Below, piece after piece: positions 34,440-46,480 of a stretch of DNA of 64,000 bases (its first letter is position 1; every line of letters begins with the position of its first letter). Origin of the DNA: Strongylocentrotus purpuratus. Taxonomy: Eukaryota > Echinodermata > Echinoidea > Camarodonta > Strongylocentrotidae. The stretch spans positions 28,784,423 to 28,848,422 of the forward strand of contig NW_022145597.1 in NCBI RefSeq assembly GCF_000002235.5, in the 5' to 3' direction. A program made the position numbers and the translations under genes. The notes below the pieces were generated by a model. That model was given only the letters and a program-made list of their open reading frames with translations, was not told the origin of the DNA and ran no database searches.

Positions 34440-34573
34440 AATACGCACGCACGTACACAAGCACACACACACGCACGCACGCACACACGCACACACACAA
34501 ACACGCAAATACACACACACACACGCACGCACACGCACACACGCACACACGCACACACGCACACACACACACA
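34440..34573. repeat. (CA)n microsatellite
   Basis: CA repeat with G interruptions, longer than in copy A. It provides the target of the following MITE. Confidence 0.95.
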
Positions 34574-34581
34574 CACAGATA

Positions 34582-34904
34582 CAGGCGCGGATCCAGGATT
34601 TCTTAGGGGAGGGGGCCCAACTTTTTTTTTTTTTTGCTCCCGAAAATTTGAAAATCGCGCCGGCCGAAAAGTCGCTCAGTGGGGGGGGGGGGGGGGGGGT
34701 AGTGAGCACATTTTTTTTTTTTTGATCCTCAAAAAAAATTCAATTTGCACCCCCCCCCCCCCCTTGAGCGCCAGGGGGGGGGGGGGGCCCAACCCCCAAA
34801 AAGGTAAAAATCACGTGATTTTACATGATTTTTTTCTCAAGGGGGGGGGGGGGGGGGGCCGGGCCCCCCGGGCCCCCCCCCCCCCCCCCCTGGATCCGCC
34901 ACTG
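34582..34904. mobile_element. hAT-like MITE, inserted only in copy B
   Basis: Starts CAGGCGCGGATCCAGG and ends CCTGGATCCGCCACTG, with a perfect 8-bp target duplication CACAGATA at 34574-34581 and 34905-34912. Copy A has the empty site (CACAGATACATGAAAG, about 27552). The core contains very long G and C runs. Confidence 0.92.
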
Positions 34905-34979
34905 CACAGATACAGGAAAGGGAAATAAGAGGAAAATGAAAGTCAAGAGATCGGATTTGTTATTGCAAGCCCAACGTAA

Positions 34980-34985
34980 AGAGAG

Positions 34986-35016
<31 letters not shown>

Positions 35017-35351
35017 TGGAGTGTGATTATGTTTGTGTGCGTGTATGTGGATGTGTGTGAGAGGTAGATAGAGAGACAGCTAGACAGAGAGAGAGAAAGA
35101 GAGAGAGAGAGAGAAAGAGAAAGAGAGAAAGAGAGAGAGAGATATACGGGAAAGGAAAATGAACGTCAAGTCAAGATAGCATGGATGTTATTGCAAGCCC
35201 AACGTAAATAGAGTCAGAGAGAGAGAGAGAGAGAGAGAGGGGTGGAGTGTGAGTGTGCGTGTGTGTGTGTGTGTGTGTGCGTGTGCGTGTGCGTGTGTGC
35301 GTGTGTGCGCGTGTGCGCGTTTATGTGAATGTGTGTGAGAGGTAGATAGAG

Positions 35352-35382
<31 letters not shown>

Positions 35383-35390
35383 TTACGGTG
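34980..35390. repeat. (GA)n and (GT)n microsatellites
   Basis: Several GA arrays and a GT/GC array at 35255-35320, mirroring copy A. Confidence 0.95.
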
Positions 35391-36555
35391 TAACCTCGAT
35401 CTCTCCCGTACAGATCACGGTGTCCCACACATAATGATAATAATAATATTATGTCCTGTTTATATACCCAGGGTAGCCTCATCAGTATTCATACTTTATT
35501 CTCCCTGAGTGCCATGTAATCACACCATATACCCCGTACATAGACGTATGCACATATTTACTGGGCGTGCAAAAGTCGTGAATATAATATGAACTGACGA
35601 CTTGTTTTTATAATAAAAAAAAGGCTAATTTGTTATACTAGTTTGTTTTTTTCTTTCTTGGGGGGGGGGGGGGGGGATTAGATTTGCTTTCCCATTTCAA
35701 TATAGAAACCTTTTATTGTTTAAAAACAGCTGAAATCTAACATTATTTATTCTAAATACGATTAATAATTAATGCCCACCTGTATTACTCTTTTTATTCT
35801 TGCTCCTTGTACTTTTTTTCTTTCTTTCCTTTTCTTTTTCATCATCCTTTGTTATGTGTAGTTTGAGCACTCCTAAAATGTATTATTTGAAACTAAGATA
35901 ACATTAAACTACAAAGCCTTTACAGGCTTTCCTATAGTTATGCTTTTCATTTTTCATATTTAACTTTTTTTTTTTAAATTTATAAATGATTAAAACAAAA
36001 TTATAGATGTTATGGACATGTATATATTAGATTATATTTTGAAATGAATAACCGAACGAACGAACGTTGCCAACAAGAATTAATGGTAGGCCTGATAAAA
36101 ATTGACATCATCAGCATCACCATCATCAAGTGCCAGGTCTGAACGTTGCAGACATCGGCGGTCATAAGTCACAACCATCCATATCTGTCTACATATCTGC
36201 TATTCGTAAAAAGCTATAGAATTGCTCATTTCATTTTCGCTTGCCCGTTTGTTCAGGCTTTGCAAACAATCATGCAAGGTAACTTAATTCCCCTGCTTCT
36301 TTTTCCAGCCATCTTGCCTGTTAATATCAAACGTGTCATCATAGGTACTTTTTCCAAGTCGTTGATCTAATTAAATGTCTTTTCTAATGCTTTCAAGTTT
36401 CAACTTGATAGAATCGGAGTCATGCTGATGTCAATAACGCTTGAGACAAAATACCTTGGACTTTTCCCCCTTCCTAAATAGTATTAAATTAAGTCGAAAC
36501 TCAGAAGAACTTTTGTATATCTCTATAAGGAGAATTTCTTAAGCACAATAAGCAG
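35391..36555. other. Intergenic DNA, no gene seen
   Basis: AT-rich sequence with a poly-G tract at 35660. The open frame at 36146-36370 has no splice or homology support. Confidence 0.6.
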
Positions 36556-36559
36556 ATAA

Positions 36560-37080
36560 AACTCGAGCTAAACCGAAATTGAAATATGCACATGCTGTGA
36601 GGAGCCTCCATACTTGAAAAAAGTATACCCAAGCATTAGAAAATGTACAAAGAAGAGCCGCAAAAAGTGGTGCCCGAGATTAAGAATCTTTCATAACTAT
36701 AAGGGTCAAAGGTTATCTCGCCTTTGACTCCCGATGCTTATAAAATAACTGTGCACGGTGATAGAAACATAACAAATGTTACATCGGTATGACCAAGAGG
36801 CATAGTGCCAGACTTAGGCCAAGTGAGGTTGGATTAGATGTCTAAGATCCTTGCGTAGGCCAATTACCGCTGGTCATAGTAAGACGATGTATATACTTCA
36901 AGGCATTTCCACTGAGAAACATATAAAAAGTATTTTCATTTAAGATTGATGAAACCCTGGAATAGTTTGAATAAAGATCTAGACATGGAACAACCTACAA
37001 CAAGCAACTATCGACCAAACCTCCCCGCTCTCATTTAAAAATGCAGTTACTAAAGAACTTTTTTCCAAAATGTAATCGTC
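36560..37080 (+). mobile_element. Degenerate LINE reverse-transcriptase C-terminal fragment
   Basis: Readable pieces in changing frames include LEYAHAV-like KLKYAHAV, then ALENVQRRAAK (consensus LE.VQRRAA), and further on YFHLRLMKPWNSLNKDL (consensus FF.R....WN.LP..L). Order and spacing fit the thumb and C-terminal region of jockey/CR1-type LINEs. Many stops show it is dead. Confidence 0.7.
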
Positions 37081-37089
37081 CACCCTCCC

Positions 37090-38425
37090 CCACCTCCAGT
37101 CAAAACTCTTCTTCGGAGTATTTAGGAGGAAAATAATCCAAGATCCAAGATCCAAGATCCAAGAATGCTCCGGCTGCAGCGTCTACAGTTTTGAAAACGG
37201 TCTGGACAATTTAGTACTGAAGAAGTGAACGTGTATAAATAAAAACGCTGACCCACCCGATCATGATCCGGCCAACGTAAATAGACGATAGCATATGCAA
37301 CTGAATATAATGATAAAGTAGCAAATTAAACTCGTCATCTTCACATAAAAGACAAATTGTCACAAAAAAAGCAGCGTTTGCATTACTTTCTTGGAGACCG
37401 AGCTTCTTTTTTTTTTTTACCTGGTGCACCATATTTTTTTCTTTTGCTTTAAAATATTAATATTTCTTGCAAAATTTGTGTTCAAAAGAGAACAGCACAC
37501 CCTGACCGACCACACCTATTCAATTCTACCTTTATTTTGTTGATGTAATGGACTTTATGAAATGTTGCATTTGAAAAGATTCCATTTTATAGGCCTCTTG
37601 TTTTGGCTTTTTAAAATAATTTTGTTTTGTTTATTCTAATTTTTTTCAATCAGTGACTACCATTCCAATTTCTCACTTTTTATTCATTTAGCCCACTTGA
37701 CATACCATTGTATTTGTCCCAGTGCCCAAATAAATACACCCTTCATCTTAATGAATTTTCACTGATTTTTCATATTGGGCCCCCCGGTCCCCCATTAAAT
37801 TTTAATTTTGCCTCTTTCTTAATTTGTAGCCCCGGACGCCACTGACGCCACCCCGCATTACGCCCAAAGCTATATTATGGCACTTCCTTAATTTGTTAAA
37901 TTTCTCTTTGCCCCCCCCCCCCCCGCCCCTTCTCCATTGAAGACCCCTTTTTCTATTTCTATTTTTGCCCTTCCCACTCTTTTACAATGATTCTTTCGGA
38001 AAGATTATTATATCAATCTGGTTATTGCTAGGTCTCAAAAGCATTACAAGGTCACCAATTTTATACTCAGTCCTGCATAAGACTTGTACCAGCACGTTCA
38101 TGCATACCTCAGTCAAACAATATTGTCAATATTATTATAACATCCTGTGCCTACATCGTGATCATCATCGATTTTCAGCCTCATCAGTCATCATCATCAT
38201 AATCATCACCACCATTACATTATCCTTCACAAAATAGGAAAATTAAAAGAAAAAGATTTATCAGCATCAATTCATTAACATAACATGTGAATTATTATTT
38301 TTTGCCTCACATCCCCGCCTGGAGCTGGGCTCATACCGTACTGGTGACACTGAAAATTCTCACTAAATTTCACCCCGGATGACAGTGAATTTTCTGTCCA
38401 TCATGTTTCCCATCCTCAACTTTAG
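37090..38425. other. Intergenic DNA with low-complexity sequence
   Basis: Has AAGATCC repeats at 37139-37165, a poly-C tract at 37911, and GGACGCCACTG at 37834-37844, which resembles the terminus of a CAGTGGCG-type hAT MITE. No coding sequence. Confidence 0.45.
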
Positions 38426-41400
38426 TTTTTTTTTTTTTTTTTTTTTAAATGATATTTTATTTCCTTCCTCACAATTTCACATAACAAGAAATTCACATAA
38501 CAAGAAATTATCAAGATAAGCAATATAAAACAAGATCTTTGATACAAGACATTTCATAAGTTACATCAATCAATGAACATAGAGAAAAAAAAGGAAAAAA
38601 AAAGTCTTGCATGTAACAGTGAATAATCAAAATAACAGTAGAGGAAGGTTTAAAATTACATATTACCATCCTATCACAACACTCTCACACTCCCCCCCCT
38701 CCCCTCTAGCCCACCCACACCACCTTTCACACACATAAACACACATACAAACACAAACACACACTGCATGCAACCTGTTCCCTCAACTCACACCACACAA
38801 ACTCTTAACCCCCCCCCCCCCCCCTAGCCCACCCATCTCATCATACCCCCTTCACGCCGACACACACACTGCATGCAACCTGTTCCGGTTTGTCCACCTG
38901 TACACGAGAGAGAATTAATAATACTACTAATAATAATAATACCCACATCCATTAAAGTAAAAATGCATCGATTTGTTCCCATTTCTGTAAGTGCATCCCC
39001 AGTTTCCCCTTTTTGAAGGCTATTTTGTATTCCTCGTCTCTGTAATTTTTAAGCATATGTACTGTTTTCTGTACAGATGGCAAAGTTCCTTCTTTTCTAG
39101 AAATAAAAATGATATACTTTACTAAAAATATGATACAATTTATTACAAATATTCTCGCAGTATTGCCGGATATTCCCATAAAAATGGGTTTCCAATCATC
39201 AATGTCAATTTCGATTAAATGTAACTTTTGAATTACCTCCTGCCATAATCTTTTAACTTTAAGACAATCTAAAAATAAATGTTGGTATGTCTCTACTTCT
39301 AGTCTACAAAAGGAACAAAAATGGTCTGACTCAAAACCAAATTTAAAGAGCTCTCTTTTCGTATATACAGCCCCTTGTAATTGTTTGTATTGAAACTCTC
39401 TATGTTTATTACAAAGCATTGCACATTTCATCCTTGTGAATGTTTCTTTCAACTCCGTCATTCCAAGATCAAATTGACAGTTGCCATCTGTAACATGTAA
39501 TGTATACTCTTTTTGAAGGTCTTCAATGAAGTAATCATATAACCGCCTGGATTTTATATCACATAGTTTCTGTAAACGTCCAAATATCATCAATTCTATT
39601 TCAAAATTTTCAGTGTCCACTTCCATAAAATCACTTTGTATCCAATCGTTTCTAATTGCTGAAAAGATCTTTTGAATTCTAAGCAAGCTTTTAGTTTCAA
39701 AACCCAAATTTAAAAAATGTAAGATCGGTTTTAAATGACCTCTGACAATTATATCTGATGCTTGAAGTATACCTTTCTGAAATAGTTCGACATCAAAAAA
39801 TGTTTTATTGCTGAGACAAATACACTTGTTGCTAAATATAATCGGATTATTCTTATTTTCTCCAAAGTGTCTGCATTTATCTAATTCTTGCCATGCCTTC
39901 AACATGTCTTTATAAAAAGATGGTATACCCTTCAAGTCCATTTTATTTATATCATAATTACAAAGAAATATAATTCGACCCCCCAGTGATCTGAAAAAGT
40001 GGTCAAAGGTTACTTTCCAACCTGAATACTTTTCTCCATAGAGCAACCGTTTGATCCACATTATTCTCTGAGTCTTGATAAATATCTTAAAATTCGTTAC
40101 TCTGAGTCCCCCAGCGCAATAATCTTGATATAATATTTTCCGTTTTATTCTGTCTCTCCCTCCCCAAATAAAATTAAAAGAAATCTTTTCGATTTCTTCA
40201 AAAATGTTTTGTGGGACTGTCATAAGAGACGAAACATAATTTAGTTTTGAAAATACATATATCTTCAACAATTTAATTTTGCCAAACATCGTTAAATCTC
40301 GTTGCTTCCACCAACCGATTAGTCTTTTGATTTTGCTCAAAATTTCCTTATAGTTCAAATCATCTTTTATTTTGGAATGACGTGCGAAATATACCCCTAG
40401 GATCTTTATATGTTGTACCCTATGTCCAAAAAAAGGTAAACCTGGCCTATCACTTTCCTCTCCTAACCACATAAAATTTGTCTTATCCATATTTATCTTC
40501 AACCCACTTAATTTTTCAAAGTTTTTGAAAACTTTCTTCACTTTATTAATTGAATCCATATCTTTTAAAAACAATGTAATATCATCGGCATACAAAACTT
40601 GCTTTATTTCTTTATTCCCGAATCCTACCCCTTTAATGCTCTCATCTTTCCTAATATAACGAGCTAGTAATTCGATAACTATTACAAATAAATATGGAGA
40701 TAGGGGGTCACCTTGTCTTACCCCTCTATTAATTCCAAAATATCCTGTTGAGTGTCCCCCGTTCATCACGCAACTGCTAACATTAGTGTAGAGGGTTTTA
40801 ACCCAAGAACACAAAACTTTACCAAACCCGAACTGTTCCAAAGCTTTAAATAAAAGTTTATGGGAAATGCAATCGAAAGCCTTTTCAAAATCTACGGCAA
40901 TTAAAAAGCCTACAGGCTGATACAAGGACTGAAAGAATGTATCATCAATTAACCGAACCGCTTCCCCAATATTCCGATCTTTAACATAGCCCACCTGATC
41001 GTAATGAATAATATCCCCCAATACCTCCTTTACCCTTGTAGCTAATACTTTCGACAATATTTTATAATCTACATTTAAGAGAGTAATTGGCCTATAGTTT
41101 TTCATGTACAAAGGGTCTTTGCCTTCTTTCTCAATTAGTGTAATTACCCCCTGTCTCTGTGAGTTTGATAACATTTTTGTTTCAAAACTTTCATTAAAAG
41201 CCTCCACTATTGTTTTCCCTAAAGTGGGCCAGAACGTGAAATAAAACTCTGTCGAGAAGCCGTCATTGCCTGGTGATTTGTTCCATTTCATTTCCTTTAC
41301 TGCCTGATAGCATTCTGCCAATGTTATCTTGCCTTCACAATACTCTTTATTTTCTTTACTTAATTTGGGTAATTCATTTAAGAACATATTTTCAATATCC

Positions 41401-42715
41401 TCTGTAATTTCACCATTTTTACATGCATATAAATTCTCGTAAAACTCCCTGATAATCTTCAAAATCCCTTTGCCATCCCTCACAGTTTCCTTATTTTCAT
41501 TATATATCTCCTTAATCACACTTTTCCTTTTATTTGACTTTAGTAATTGTTCAAAAAACGTTGAATTTTTTTCTCCTTCTTCAGACCATTCTGTCCTTGA
41601 ACGGACTTTTAACCCTTGACGTGAATAGTCGAAAAGCTTCTCTAATTCCATTTTTTTCATGTCAATTTCATCCTGAATACTTTTATGACAATCAATATTG
41701 ATCGTCAATCGATATTCCAGGTCTTTAATTTCTTTTTCCAATTTTGCAATGTGGACTCTTCTGAGTTTTGCTCTTTCACGGGAGAATTTCATTATATATT
41801 CTCTTAATTTCATTTTCATAAAATCCCAAAATTTAATTTTGCTCGTTATTTGAGTCCGCCAAGTTTCCTCTATTTCAGAAATCTTCTTTTTTACCCCATC
41901 TACAAAATCTTTTTCATTACATAGACTACTATTAAACTTCCAATAGGATTTCCCATAAACAAAACTATCGACTAAATTGTTAAATTCTATTCTAACTCCA
42001 GCATGGTCAGGTGTAATAGAAGGCAGAATTTCAGACTTTCTTATCAACTTGTCTACTTTCGAAGAAATGAAGATATAATCCAATCTACTCTGAACTAATG
42101 GCTGCTTCTGTCTGAAAGTGAATTCTTTCTGATTAGGATGACGCTTACGCCACACATCAATTAAATCAAGCTTATCAAGAAAGTCTAATAATGAGTCCCT
42201 ATATTTGCTTTTCGAAATATTACTTGCACCCATGTAATCCAAATTATGATTCATAATAACATTGAAGTCTCCTCCAATTATCAAGGAATATTCTTGACTA
42301 AATACAGAACAAATTATTTTATTTAGATCAGACAGAAAATCACATTGGGCGTTTTCTTTATTCCTTGTGGGAAAGTACACGCTTCCTAATATTAGCTTTT
42401 CGCCTTGACATTTGCCTTTAATGATGACGTATCTTCCCCCTTCGTCAATTAAGGTTTTTTCCACCACAAAAGTAATACCTGGTTTAAACATTACAATAAC
42501 CCCCCTACTGTGGTTACTCCCGTGGCTAAAAAACATTGAGCCTTCCCAATCACCCTTCCAACTGTATTCAATGTCTTCTGTGCTAAAGGTTTCCTGCAAG
42601 AATATCATATTTGCCGACATTTTGCACCACTGAAAAATCTTCTTTCTTTTAACTCTATCTCTCAGTCCTCTGACATTAATTGAGAGTAATTTTAAATTAA
42701 CCGACATCAAGAACT
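38426..42715 (-). mobile_element. L1/Tx1-like LINE (ORF2 and 3' UTR with A-tail)
   Basis: Minus-strand element. A 20-base A-tail (T-run at 38426-38446 on the plus strand) preceded by AATAAAAT marks its 3' end. The 3' UTR of about 500 bp contains CA- and poly-C-rich DNA, then the intact ORF2. The 5' boundary is unclear because the matching ORF1 fragment lies 4.7 kb upstream at 47444-47960, beyond tandem repeats. The open 1252-codon frame argues for recent activity. Confidence 0.88.
38952..42710 (-). CDS. LINE ORF2: endonuclease-reverse transcriptase, 1252 aa
   Basis: N-terminal APE-type endonuclease (residues about 5-245): INVRG at 11-15, LQE at 38-40, GGDFN at 146-150, SRLDYIF at 208-214 and PDHAGV at 234-239. 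Reverse transcriptase (about 470-760): NKSPGNDGF at 477-485, YRPITLLNVDYKI near 539, AVDFEKAFD at 605-613, RGVRQGDPLSPYLF at 662-675 and the catalytic YADD at 707-710. A C-terminal Cys-His knuckle (CSFC...HLFLDC) follows near residue 1120. Order and motifs fit the L1/Tx1 clade, whose ORF2p nicks the target DNA and primes cDNA synthesis there. All catalytic motifs are present without stops. The start (MMSVNLKLLSINVRG) sits just before the endonuclease core, as usual. Confidence 0.93.
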   Translation of the reverse strand: MMSVNLKLLSINVRGLRDRVKRKKIFQWCKMSANMIFLQETFSTEDIEYSWKGDWEGSMFFSHGSNHSRGVIVMFKPGITFVVEKTLIDEGGRYVIIKGKCQGEKLILGSVYFPTRNKENAQCDFLSDLNKIICSVFSQEYSLIIGGDFNVIMNHNLDYMGASNISKSKYRDSLLDFLDKLDLIDVWRKRHPNQKEFTFRQKQPLVQSRLDYIFISSKVDKLIRKSEILPSITPDHAGVRIEFNNLVDSFVYGKSYWKFNSSLCNEKDFVDGVKKKISEIEETWRTQITSKIKFWDFMKMKLREYIMKFSRERAKLRRVHIAKLEKEIKDLEYRLTINIDCHKSIQDEIDMKKMELEKLFDYSRQGLKVRSRTEWSEEGEKNSTFFEQLLKSNKRKSVIKEIYNENKETVRDGKGILKIIREFYENLYACKNGEITEDIENMFLNELPKLSKENKEYCEGKITLAECYQAVKEMKWNKSPGNDGFSTEFYFTFWPTLGKTIVEAFNESFETKMLSNSQRQGVITLIEKEGKDPLYMKNYRPITLLNVDYKILSKVLATRVKEVLGDIIHYDQVGYVKDRNIGEAVRLIDDTFFQSLYQPVGFLIAVDFEKAFDCISHKLLFKALEQFGFGKVLCSWVKTLYTNVSSCVMNGGHSTGYFGINRGVRQGDPLSPYLFVIVIELLARYIRKDESIKGVGFGNKEIKQVLYADDITLFLKDMDSINKVKKVFKNFEKLSGLKINMDKTNFMWLGEESDRPGLPFFGHRVQHIKILGVYFARHSKIKDDLNYKEILSKIKRLIGWWKQRDLTMFGKIKLLKIYVFSKLNYVSSLMTVPQNIFEEIEKISFNFIWGGRDRIKRKILYQDYCAGGLRVTNFKIFIKTQRIMWIKRLLYGEKYSGWKVTFDHFFRSLGGRIIFLCNYDINKMDLKGIPSFYKDMLKAWQELDKCRHFGENKNNPIIFSNKCICLSNKTFFDVELFQKGILQASDIIVRGHLKPILHFLNLGFETKSLLRIQKIFSAIRNDWIQSDFMEVDTENFEIELMIFGRLQKLCDIKSRRLYDYFIEDLQKEYTLHVTDGNCQFDLGMTELKETFTRMKCAMLCNKHREFQYKQLQGAVYTKRELFKFGFESDHFCSFCRLEVETYQHLFLDCLKVKRLWQEVIQKLHLIEIDIDDWKPIFMGISGNTARIFVINCIIFLVKYIIFISRKEGTLPSVQKTVHMLKNYRDEEYKIAFKKGKLGMHLQKWEQIDAFLL

Positions 42716-43470
42716 ATGAATCTATATCTGTAACAAAAAACCTTTAGAAATGTACATAGTGGTGACAGTTTCACAGTAGATGGGAAGCTTGATGCATTTC
42801 CAACTCTAGGAAAAACAAACGCTTTCAAGTTAGATTGCAAATTAAACAAGTACAGGCAGACATCGGAACCGGAAAACATACCACACATACCATCACCCCA
42901 CCCTTCAACACTATCAACCACATTCGTACACATAAGCATAATATATGCTGGCATGTTCGAAACCCCTCCCATCACTTATTCTAAATCATGGCGTGGCAGC
43001 CTTTTACACAAAGTATTAATACAGTCTTCTTACTGTGACAAAAAAAAAAAAAAAAAAAAAAAAAAACCAACACCGAAAATAAAACAGTAACTCCAGACGA
43101 TATAACTTGACCTCATAATTAACGGATTCAGATAATGTGTAACTAATGATACTTTAGCCCCAGGCTCAAACGGCTATATATAATATTTTAAAAGAAAAAG
43201 AACGTAATAAACGAACGTAATAGATAAACCCCGTGCATACTTTAAGCTTCAACAGCTTGTACCCCACCAAATGGCTTTTGGTACCATTATAAACTTTACA
43301 GTATATAAGGAGTTCTTTTTTAAGAAAACGAATTAATTAACTTTTGAACTATTCCTCTTCTTTTTTTTTCTTTTCCTTTCACTGTTAACGACCGGCTTAA
43401 GGTAACCGTAAAAGGGCATTATTTATTTTCCCCTTTTAATTTCTCTCAAAACAGAGTCTAGATATAAAAT
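42716..43470. other. Spacer upstream of LINE ORF2
   Basis: Contains an A-run at 43040-43066 (plus strand). The minus-strand 92-residue frame at 42697-42975 has no recognisable motif. Whether this belongs to the LINE is not decidable here. Confidence 0.4.
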
Positions 43471-43474
43471 TTAC

Positions 43475-43870
43475 AGTTGATTTAAAGACCTCGCTGGTGT
43501 CTAAAACTGGCTGGGGACGAGACTTTTCTAAATAAAAGAACAACGTCCCGCCCACCTGCCGTCATAGACAGTGACCACAAGCAGCCGGTGACGAGATCTA
43601 ATTATTGCTTCACAAGGCACTAACGTTAATCCTCCTGCTAAGATTGTAAGATTACATGGATATTTACTATTAAAGGGGGGAGCAGAAACAAATCGACAAT
43701 TATGTTGTATATTTCAGATGCCATTTATCTCGATCAACTGAAATGTCTAGGACCAGCTGGAGACGAGACTTGTCTCAAAACACGTCCCGCCCTCCTGCTG
43801 CCGCAAAGACCATTCAGCCAATCAGCATGTCCGGCGTTGGTGACCACGAGAAGCCGGTGACGAAAAGAAA
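43475..43870. repeat. Two GC-richer monomers upstream of LINE ORF2
   Basis: Two related segments of about 130 bp (43475-43600 and 43730-43865) share CTGG.GACGAGACTT, CGTCCCGCCC.CCTGC and AGCCGGTGACGA. They could be promoter monomers of the minus-strand LINE, or host sequence. Confidence 0.6.
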
Positions 43871-44249
43871 CAAAAGAAACACTTTCGCCCTCCAGCTCTC
43901 GCGGACCAATCATAGCTGAGGAAGCCTCTCACGTGTTCATGGCTATTGATTAGTTGGATTACTTTGCTCACCAAATGGAAAAGGAAAGAGAAATGCGATG
44001 TACATGTATGTATTAAGTTACACACACAGACACACACACATGCACACCAAACCACTCCCCCTCTCCATTTGTAAATATCTTTAAAAGGAACCCGTTCTAT
44101 AATTTGCGTTGTACAGTGTTCACATTCCTCTAATGACACATTTTAAAGATTAAGTAACAAGCTAGACATCTCGTGGAATGCAATAAGGCAAACCTATGCC
44201 TACATTAGTACAAATTGGCGGGTACTATTTTCTCTTTACATTCATGAGT

Positions 44250-45830
44250 TTTGACTGGTGCTTTAAATTGCATGGTACTTCCAACCAGATTATATCTCAT
44301 GGAATGTCACAAGGCTTACATTCTTGAGTCTTAAAATCTATACCTCCAAGTACGATATGGCGGGGAATTTTTTTTCTTCACTTTACATTCCTGAATTTTC
44401 GACGTTTGGAGAATTCGTTAATGCAAAAACAAAAGTTCTCACAACAATTCTTTTCCACAATACACATATCAAGGGATTGAACTTTAATATAATTACAGTT
44501 TTTGTAATGCATATTTCCAGCTGGAGTAAATACATCTCTAAACCCACCAAGGTTGCATAGATTTCCACTCAATGATAGAGACTAAGGGGGAGTAATAACA
44601 TCTTCCTTCCGTTAACCCTGACTTTCATTCTCAGATCCATACCTCAATTGTTGATGAGGCATTCCTATTCACCCATAGCTTTAAAATGTATACGCAGTTC
44701 AAAAGAGAAATTTTCATCTTAAGTTCAGATCTTCTTTTCATTATCTGTTACATAATCCATTATAATTACCATTTTCTTTCAACGTTCAATGAACACACTT
44801 CTCACAACATCAAGGGAATGTCAACGCCCCTTTCTCAATATCAAAGTGAATTTTCCTTCCCAAACGTAGCCCCAGTAAATTAAAGGCACCACAATATTTT
44901 CAACTATGTCAAATATGAATGCGTATTTTTATATATCAAGAAATAAGGAGTATAATCCATCTTCGTAAGGAGTTGATAATCCCTCAAATTGCATGAACTG
45001 CTAGACACACAGCCTTTTGTCCCTCAAAATGCTGCCCCTGGCATCACTATATGTTATTCATTTATGTGACTGGTGCTTTAAATTACGGTACATGTACTTT
45101 CAACCAGATTACATCTCATGGAATGTCACAATGAAGGCTTAAATTCTTGATTCGTAAAATCTATACATACAAATACGATTTGGCGGGAAATGTTTTCACT
45201 TTACATTCCTGAATATTTTACCGTTTGGAAAATGTATTTATGCAAAACAAAAGTTCTCACAACAGTTCTTTTCCAAAATGAACATTTCCAGGGATGGTAT
45301 TTTTAATATAATTACAGTTTTTGTACTGCATACTTCCAGCAGGAGTTAAATACATCTCTAAACACCCCCATGTTGCATATGATTTCCACTCAGTGATGGA
45401 GACTAAGGGGAAGTAATGACCTCTTACTTTACCCTGACTTCATTCTCAGATCCATATCTCATTTGTTGATGAGGCATTCCTACTCACCCATAGCTTTAAA
45501 TTGTATACGCAGTTCAAAAGAGACATTTTCATCTTAGGTTCACAGGTGTGTTCAGATTCTCATTTTCATTATCTGTTACATAATACATTATAATTACCAT
45601 GTTCTTTCAACGTTCAATAAACACACTTCTCACAACATCAAGGGAATGTCAACGCCCCTTTCTCAATAGCAAAGTGAATTTTCCTTCCCAATCTTAGCCC
45701 CAGTAAATAATGGTACCACAATATTTTCAACGATTTCAAATGTGAATGCGTATTTTTATATGAAAAGAAATAAGGAATATAATAGATTTTTATGAGAAGT
45801 TGATATTCCCTCAAATTGAAGTTACCAAAC
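44250..45830. repeat. Tandem duplication, about 815-bp unit, two copies
   Basis: 44250-44990 and 45067-45830 are collinear, sharing ACTGGTGCTTTAAATT, CATCTCATGGAATGTCAC-like sequence, ACTTTACATTCCTGAAT and CAAGGGAATGTCAACGCCCC. Divergence is visibly higher than in the 7-kb duplication. Confidence 0.9.
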
Positions 45831-45914
45831 AAACTATATACCGGCAGATATAAGAAACTTGCTTTTCATTTCCTCCTTTTACCCCAGACGGATAATTGAC
45901 ACAAGACAACTCAG

Positions 45915-46480
45915 AAAACATGCTAGTATCAGTTTACCCAGTAAAAAACATACTGAATGCAGAGGAAGTGTCAATACCTTACATGTAAACTAAATAGCAT
46001 ATTTGGCAACAAAAAAAAAAGGAAAGAAGGATTTCCTCTCCCTCTTTTCTTTCATTTCCCTTCACTCGGCTCCTATGTTTGCAAATTCCACCCCACTTTA
46101 TAAAGCTTCACCTTATGATTTCCCATGAAATTAAAGCAGAGCTAATTGAATAGCTCATTTTTCCACTCGTTCTTCTTTAAAAAACAAACACAAATTCTGA
46201 CATATTTTTCCTTAAAAAAAAATTAAAAAAAAATTGAAAAAGACTCGGAAACATGCTAGTATCAGTTTACCCAGTAAGAAAATACTGAGTACAGAGGAAC
46301 GGTCAATATCTTCCATGTAAACACAAACAGCATATTTGGTAAGAAAAAAGAAAGAAAGAAAGAAAGATTTTCTTCCTTCCCTCATTTTCCCTCACTCGGC
46401 TTCTATGTTTGCAAATTCCACCCCACTTTATAAAGCTTCACCTTATGTTTTCCCATGAAATTAAAGCATAGCTTGAATAA
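45915..46480. repeat. Tandem duplication, about 333-bp unit, two copies plus a partial
   Basis: 45917-46165 and 46250-46475 share AACATGCTAGTATCAGTTTA and CACCCCACTTTATAAAGCTT. A further partial copy is at 46798-46890. Confidence 0.9.

Larger units (their letters stand above)
28432..35300. repeat. Segmental duplication, copy B (about 6.9 kb)
   Basis: Direct copy of 20778-27920. It lacks the MITE and SINE present at 22016 and 25030, and carries its own hAT-like insertion at 34582-34904. It also lacks about 150 bp of copy A sequence near 22850-23010. Confidence 0.95.
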
